DNA from: Pelagibacterales bacterium SAG-MED13
Lineage (GTDB): Bacteria > Pseudomonadota > Alphaproteobacteria > Pelagibacterales > Pelagibacteraceae
Reading direction: 5' to 3'
NCBI GenBank assembly: GCA_014654165.1
Contig: JACWDK010000006.1
Coordinates: 1 to 59,163, forward strand
DNA: 59,163 bases
Shown one piece after another: positions 55,338-59,163 of the stretch. The position numbers and the translations under genes are program-made. The notes under the pieces are model-generated. The model searched no databases, had not been told where the DNA came from, and worked only from the letters and a program-made list of their open reading frames with translations. Each line of letters opens with the position of its first letter. Position 1 is the stretch's first letter.

Positions 55338-55889
55338 ATGTTTGATGAAAAATCACATAGCCTTAAAATGGATAAAGCGATTGAAGTATTTTCTAAAGAA
55401 CTATCTTCATTAAGAACAGGAAGAGCTAATTCTGCAATGTTAGACTTAGTTAAAGTAGATGTTTATGGTCAGCAGATGCCTATTAATCAAGTTGGTAGCA
55501 TCACAACGCCCGAACCTAGAATGATCAATATCCAAGTATGGGATCAAAATAATGTACCTTTAGTAGATGCAGCCATAAAAAAATCTGAACTAGGTTTAAA
55601 TCCTCAGATAGATGGTCAACTAATAAGATTGCCAATACCAGAATTAAATGAAGAGAGAAGAACTGAACTTAAAAAATTAATTAAAGCTATGGGAGAAAAG
55701 TGCAAAATTTCAATAAGAAATATAAGACGAGATGCAAATGAAGAATTAAAAAAACTTCTAAAATCTAAAGAAATTGGAGAAGATGAGGAAAAGTCCTACG
55801 AAAAAAATGTTCAAACTATAACTGATAAACATATTGCAACTGTTGATGAAAAAGTTTCAACTAAAGAAAAAGAAATAATGACCATATGA
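55338..55889 (+). CDS. frr: ribosome recycling factor
   Basis: This is a 183-residue factor with the family signature LSSLRTGRANSAMLDLVKVD near residue 26 and the C-terminal helix RRDANEELKKLLKSKEIGED. It splits terminated ribosomes together with EF-G. The pyrH gene often found between tsf and frr is absent here. Its stop overlaps the uppS start by 4 bases (ATGA). Confidence 0.96.
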   Translation: MFDEKSHSLKMDKAIEVFSKELSSLRTGRANSAMLDLVKVDVYGQQMPINQVGSITTPEPRMINIQVWDQNNVPLVDAAIKKSELGLNPQIDGQLIRLPIPELNEERRTELKKLIKAMGEKCKISIRNIRRDANEELKKLLKSKEIGEDEEKSYEKNVQTITDKHIATVDEKVSTKEKEIMTI

Positions 55890-56560
55890 ACCCATTAAAT
55901 CATGTAGCCATTATAATGGATGGTAATGGCAGGTGGGGATTAAAAAAAAAAAATTCACGAAATGCGGGTCATAGAGCAGGTTTAAATACTGTTGAAAAAA
56001 TAATAAAAGGAACTATTAGAAATAATATCAAGTTTCTCACTTTATATGCGTTTTCAACAGAAAACTGGAAACGGCCAAAAAAGGAGATAAAGTTTCTATT
56101 CAATTTATTAGAAGATTTTCTAAAAGATAAAATTAAAGAGCTTAATAAACAAAAAATTAAGTTGAAAATAATTGGAAAAAAAAATTTTTCGCCAAAATTG
56201 AATAAACTTTTAAGACTATCTGAAAAAAAAACTGCTAAAAATAAAAGGTTACAAATTAATCTAGCTTTAAACTATGGTTCTAAAATAGAATTAATTGATG
56301 CTTTTAAAGGATTAAAAAAAAATAAAGAAGCTATTAATGAGAAAAATTTAAAAAAATACCTACAAACAAAGAATATACCAGATCCAGATCTATTGATTAG
56401 AACAGGAAATACAAAAAGATTAAGTAATTTCTTATTATGGCAATTAGCTTATTCAGAGATTTTTTTTGAAAAAAAATTATGGCCTGATTTTAATGAAAAA
56501 GACTATAATAAAATAATTAATAAATATAAGAGTATTAAAAGGAATTTTGGAAATATTTAA
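55886..56560 (+). CDS. uppS: isoprenyl transferase (undecaprenyl diphosphate synthase)
   Basis: This is a 224-residue cis-prenyltransferase. The catalytic aspartate is in the HVAIIMDGNGRWGLKK motif at residues 6-21, followed by GHRAGLNTVEKI, LYAFSTENWKRPKKE and DLLIRTGNTKRLSNFLLWQ. It makes the C55 lipid carrier for cell-wall synthesis. It overlaps cdsA by one base. Confidence 0.95.
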   Translation: MNPLNHVAIIMDGNGRWGLKKKNSRNAGHRAGLNTVEKIIKGTIRNNIKFLTLYAFSTENWKRPKKEIKFLFNLLEDFLKDKIKELNKQKIKLKIIGKKNFSPKLNKLLRLSEKKTAKNKRLQINLALNYGSKIELIDAFKGLKKNKEAINEKNLKKYLQTKNIPDPDLLIRTGNTKRLSNFLLWQLAYSEIFFEKKLWPDFNEKDYNKIINKYKSIKRNFGNI

Positions 56561-57198
56561 TGATCAAAGAATTTGAAAAAAGATTATTGAGTTCATTTAT
56601 TTTGATTCCAATAGCTATATTCGTTATTATTCAAGGATCAGTATTTTTTATATTTTTTCTAAGCATATTATTTTTTACTACAAGTTATGAATGGTTAAAA
56701 ATGAATAAAAAAAATAATTCCATGAAAATCATTGGAACAATATTCTTATTATTTTCTTTTTATACTGCTTTCAATGTAAGAGAATCTGGTTCTAATTTAT
56801 TTTTATTTATTATAATTGTTTGTATCTTCACTGATATAGGTGGCTATGTATTTGGAAAAACATTTAAAGGTCCAAAATTAACTAAAATTAGCCCTAACAA
56901 AACTTATTCTGGTGTTATTGGAAGTTTTTTATTTTCTGTAATAGCAGGTTCTATTTTTATAAGATATATAGATAATCTAGGTGCTGATAGCTTAGATAAT
57001 GATCTATCAGCAGTCCTCTTAGTAATTTTATTAATTTCTTTTATAAGCCAAATAGGTGATTTGATCATATCTTATTTTAAAAGGAAAGCTAAATTGAAAG
57101 ATACAGGAAAAATTTTACCTGGCCATGGAGGTCTATTAGATAGAATTGATGGTTTAGTCTTTGTAATGCCCATAATTTATCTTTTGGATAAAATATGA
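56560..57198 (+). CDS. cdsA: phosphatidate cytidylyltransferase
   Basis: This is a 212-residue membrane enzyme with about five helices. The C-terminal CDP-diglyceride synthase signature is SYFKRKAKLKDTGKILPGHG followed by GLLDRIDG. It makes CDP-diacylglycerol for phospholipid synthesis. At 212 residues it is short for the family (usually about 260-285), but the catalytic part is complete. It overlaps dxr by 4 bases. Confidence 0.92.
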   Translation: MIKEFEKRLLSSFILIPIAIFVIIQGSVFFIFFLSILFFTTSYEWLKMNKKNNSMKIIGTIFLLFSFYTAFNVRESGSNLFLFIIIVCIFTDIGGYVFGKTFKGPKLTKISPNKTYSGVIGSFLFSVIAGSIFIRYIDNLGADSLDNDLSAVLLVILLISFISQIGDLIISYFKRKAKLKDTGKILPGHGGLLDRIDGLVFVMPIIYLLDKI

Positions 57199-58358
57199 AA
57201 AAAAAAATTGTAATTTTAGGTTCAACAAGTTCCATTGGTAAATCTTTACTAAATATAATTAAAAAAGATAAAAAAAATTTTAAAATAGAATTATTGACAG
57301 CCAATACCAATTATAAAGATTTAATAAAGCAAGCAAAAAAATTTAGAGTTAAAAATATAATTGTAACCAATCCTACTAGTTTCGAAAAAACTAAGATTAT
57401 TTGTAAAAATAAAAAGATTAATATTTTCCAAAATTTCGAAAGTTTAAAAAAAATTTTACCAGAGAAGGTCGATTATGTTATGAGTGCTATTTCTGGGATT
57501 GGTGGATTATTACCAACATATAAAATAATTAGTCGGACAAAATTAATAGCGATAGCTAATAAAGAGGCGATTGTATGTGGATGGCCACTTATTAAAGAAG
57601 AACTTAAAAAAAACAAAACAAAATTTATACCTGTAGATTCGGAACATTTTTCAATATTTTCACTTCTTAATGATAAAAATAAAAATGAGGTTGAAAAAAT
57701 TTTTATTACTGCCTCTGGAGGCCCATTTATCAACTTACCTAAAAGTCAGTTTAAAAAAATAAAATTAAATGATGCACTTAAACATCCTAACTGGAGTATG
57801 GGGAAAAAAATTACAATTGATTCTGCAACCTTGATGAATAAAGTTTTTGAAGTAATAGAAGCAAAAAATATTTTTAATATTGATTATAAAAATATTTCAA
57901 TATTAACTCACCCGAAATCATATGTTCATGCTATTATTAAGTTTAAAAATGGTTTAACCAAATTTCTTATACACGAGCCAGATATGAAAATACCAATCTA
58001 TAATTCTATTTATTATCAAGCAAAAAAAACTCAAATAAACAGACCTTTAGATTTCAATACTTTAAATAATTTAAATCTTAAAAAAGTAGATGAAAATAAG
58101 TTCCCATTAGTTAGATTACTTAACAAATTTCCAAAAAAATCGTCTTTATTTGAAACTGTCTTGATTACTGTTAACGACTATTTAGTTTATAAGTTTTTAG
58201 AGAAAAAAATCAATTTTCAAAAACTTATTAAATTGATATATAAAATTTCAAATTTAAAAGAATTTCAAAAATTTAAGAAAATTAAGCCAAAAAACTTAAA
58301 AGAGATATATAATTTAAGAGATTATGTTCATTTAAAATTAGATACTTTAGGTATATAA
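57195..58358 (+). CDS. dxr: 1-deoxy-D-xylulose 5-phosphate reductoisomerase
   Basis: This is a 387-residue enzyme of the MEP isoprenoid pathway. The NADPH motif is LGSTSSIGKSLL at residues 8-19, the metal-binding Asp148 and Glu150 lie in PVDSEHFSIF, and the substrate loop is TASGGPF. It makes 2-C-methyl-D-erythritol 4-phosphate, which feeds the UppS pathway. It overlaps cdsA and is followed 11 bases later by bamA, without the rseP gene often found between them. Confidence 0.96.
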   Translation: MKKKIVILGSTSSIGKSLLNIIKKDKKNFKIELLTANTNYKDLIKQAKKFRVKNIIVTNPTSFEKTKIICKNKKINIFQNFESLKKILPEKVDYVMSAISGIGGLLPTYKIISRTKLIAIANKEAIVCGWPLIKEELKKNKTKFIPVDSEHFSIFSLLNDKNKNEVEKIFITASGGPFINLPKSQFKKIKLNDALKHPNWSMGKKITIDSATLMNKVFEVIEAKNIFNIDYKNISILTHPKSYVHAIIKFKNGLTKFLIHEPDMKIPIYNSIYYQAKKTQINRPLDFNTLNNLNLKKVDENKFPLVRLLNKFPKKSSLFETVLITVNDYLVYKFLEKKINFQKLIKLIYKISNLKEFQKFKKIKPKNLKEIYNLRDYVHLKLDTLGI

Positions 58359-58369
58359 ACCGTTTGTTT

Positions 58370-59163
58370 ATGGTTAATTTAATATTAAAAGTCATATTGG
58401 TTACTTATTTATTTTTAGCAAATGCTTTTGCTGAAAATTTAAAAAATATTGAAATCAGTGGAAATAAAAGAATTTCAGATCAAACTATAAAAATTTTTTC
58501 TGATATAGAAATTAATAATGAAATTAATAACTCTATTTTAGATAAAGTTTTAAAAAATCTTTATAAAACAAATTTTTTTAAAAATGTAAATTTATCTTTC
58601 GAAAACCAAATCCTTTATATAAATGTAGAAGAAAATCCAATTGTTGAAGATCTTCAAATTACAGGTGTAAAAAATAAATCCTTATTAGAATTTTTAACTG
58701 ATAACATCAATCTTGCAAATATGAAATCTTTTGATCAAGAAATATTAGCTTCAGATCTTGATGTTATTGATAATATTTTAAAAACTAACGGTTATTATTT
58801 TAATAAGATATCATCATCAAAAAGTTTTAATGATGATTTAAATACTGTTAAGATTAAGATTAATATTGAACTAGGTGATAAAGCAAAAATTAAAAAAATT
58901 GTTTTTTTAGGAGATAAAGTTTTTAAAGATAAGAGATTAAAAGAAGTAATCGCTTCAGAAGAACATAAATTTTGGAAATTTATTTCAAAAAATGTTTATA
59001 TAAATCAAGAAATTATTAAATTAGATAAAAGATTACTGACAAATTATTTTAAAGATAATGGATATTATAATGTCAAGGTTGATAATTCATTTGTTGAATT
59101 TGATAAAAAAGGAAATTTTAATTTAATCTTTAATATTACATCTGGAAAAAAATTTTTTTTCAA
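58370..59163 (+). CDS. bamA: outer membrane assembly factor BamA, 5' part
   Basis: The frame starts at ATG 58370 and is still open at the window edge, giving 264 residues. A signal peptide (ILKVILVTYLFLANAFA) is followed by repeated POTRA domains. The first has IEISGNKRISDQTIKIFSDI, and a later one has KAKIKKIVFLGDKVFKDKRL. These periplasmic repeats guide outer-membrane proteins to the beta-barrel, which lies beyond the window. Assignment rests on the POTRA pattern and the dxr neighbour. Confidence 0.85.
   Translation, partial: MVNLILKVILVTYLFLANAFAENLKNIEISGNKRISDQTIKIFSDIEINNEINNSILDKVLKNLYKTNFFKNVNLSFENQILYINVEENPIVEDLQITGVKNKSLLEFLTDNINLANMKSFDQEILASDLDVIDNILKTNGYYFNKISSSKSFNDDLNTVKIKINIELGDKAKIKKIVFLGDKVFKDKRLKEVIASEEHKFWKFISKNVYINQEIIKLDKRLLTNYFKDNGYYNVKVDNSFVEFDKKGNFNLIFNITSGKKFFF

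Noticed and set aside
1-59163. CRISPR arrays, insertion sequences, prophage, rRNA or integration sites next to the tRNAs
   Set aside because: No regularly spaced repeats, transposase, integrase or phage-like genes were seen. The tRNAs are flanked by conserved housekeeping genes.

Overview
The window is 59 kb of very AT-rich, tightly packed chromosome. It looks like a SAR11 / Candidatus Pelagibacter-type marine alphaproteobacterium. The evidence is the low GC, the one-base or 4-base gene overlaps, the aprM-aprB-aprA set, the alphaproteobacterial gene orders (14-gene nuo operon followed by birA-coaX-rnj-DUF1467-proS-lolC/E-lolD-dnaE, then rpsB-tsf-frr-uppS-cdsA-dxr-bamA) and lysine-rich proteins. 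I saw no mobile elements, CRISPR arrays, rRNA genes or phage genes. The taxonomic call rests on recognition, not on a search.

Layout. 1-1170: a class IV aminotransferase gene broken by an apparent 1-base deletion, and a HIT-family gene. 1275-10559: a sulfur module with APS reductase (AprM, AprB, AprA), two unknown small genes, a TauE/SafE anion exporter and, convergent with it, a YeiH-type putative sulfate exporter, (2R)-sulfolactate sulfo-lyase (SuyA, SuyB) and, divergent from it, sulfoacetaldehyde acetyltransferase (Xsc). 10551-14300 (minus strand): a GMC flavoprotein oxidoreductase, TerC, an SDR oxidoreductase and an M23 peptidase, apparently one operon. 14433-19781: a three-part TRAP transporter with a strong stem-loop after the binding-protein gene, an NCS1-type permease and a second SDR.

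19778-23291: small housekeeping and unknown genes (DUF3047, YbgC thioesterase, type-5 uracil-DNA glycosylase, histidine phosphatase, DUF1289 and several very small ORFs). 23380-29350: tRNA-Leu, trigger factor, clpP, clpX, lon. 29561-29728: tRNA-Val and tRNA-Asp. 29855-43713: complete nuoA-N, preceded by a perfect 17-nt palindrome that matches the 7-1-7 Fur box. 43713-53544: birA, coaX, rnj, DUF1467, proS, lolC/E, lolD, dnaE. 53587-58358: an rpsB leader RNA, then rpsB, tsf, frr, uppS, cdsA, dxr. The window ends inside bamA.

How it works together. The 5' third reads as one C2/C3-sulfonate degradation system. Xsc and SuyAB both release sulfite, the AprMBA complex can oxidise sulfite towards APS at the membrane, and two exporters can expel sulfite or sulfate. 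The adjacent GMC dehydrogenase and TRAP importer are good candidates for sulfonate uptake and conversion, for example isethionate to sulfoacetaldehyde. That link is inference. The remaining two thirds is conserved core: proteolysis, respiration, envelope assembly, replication and translation.
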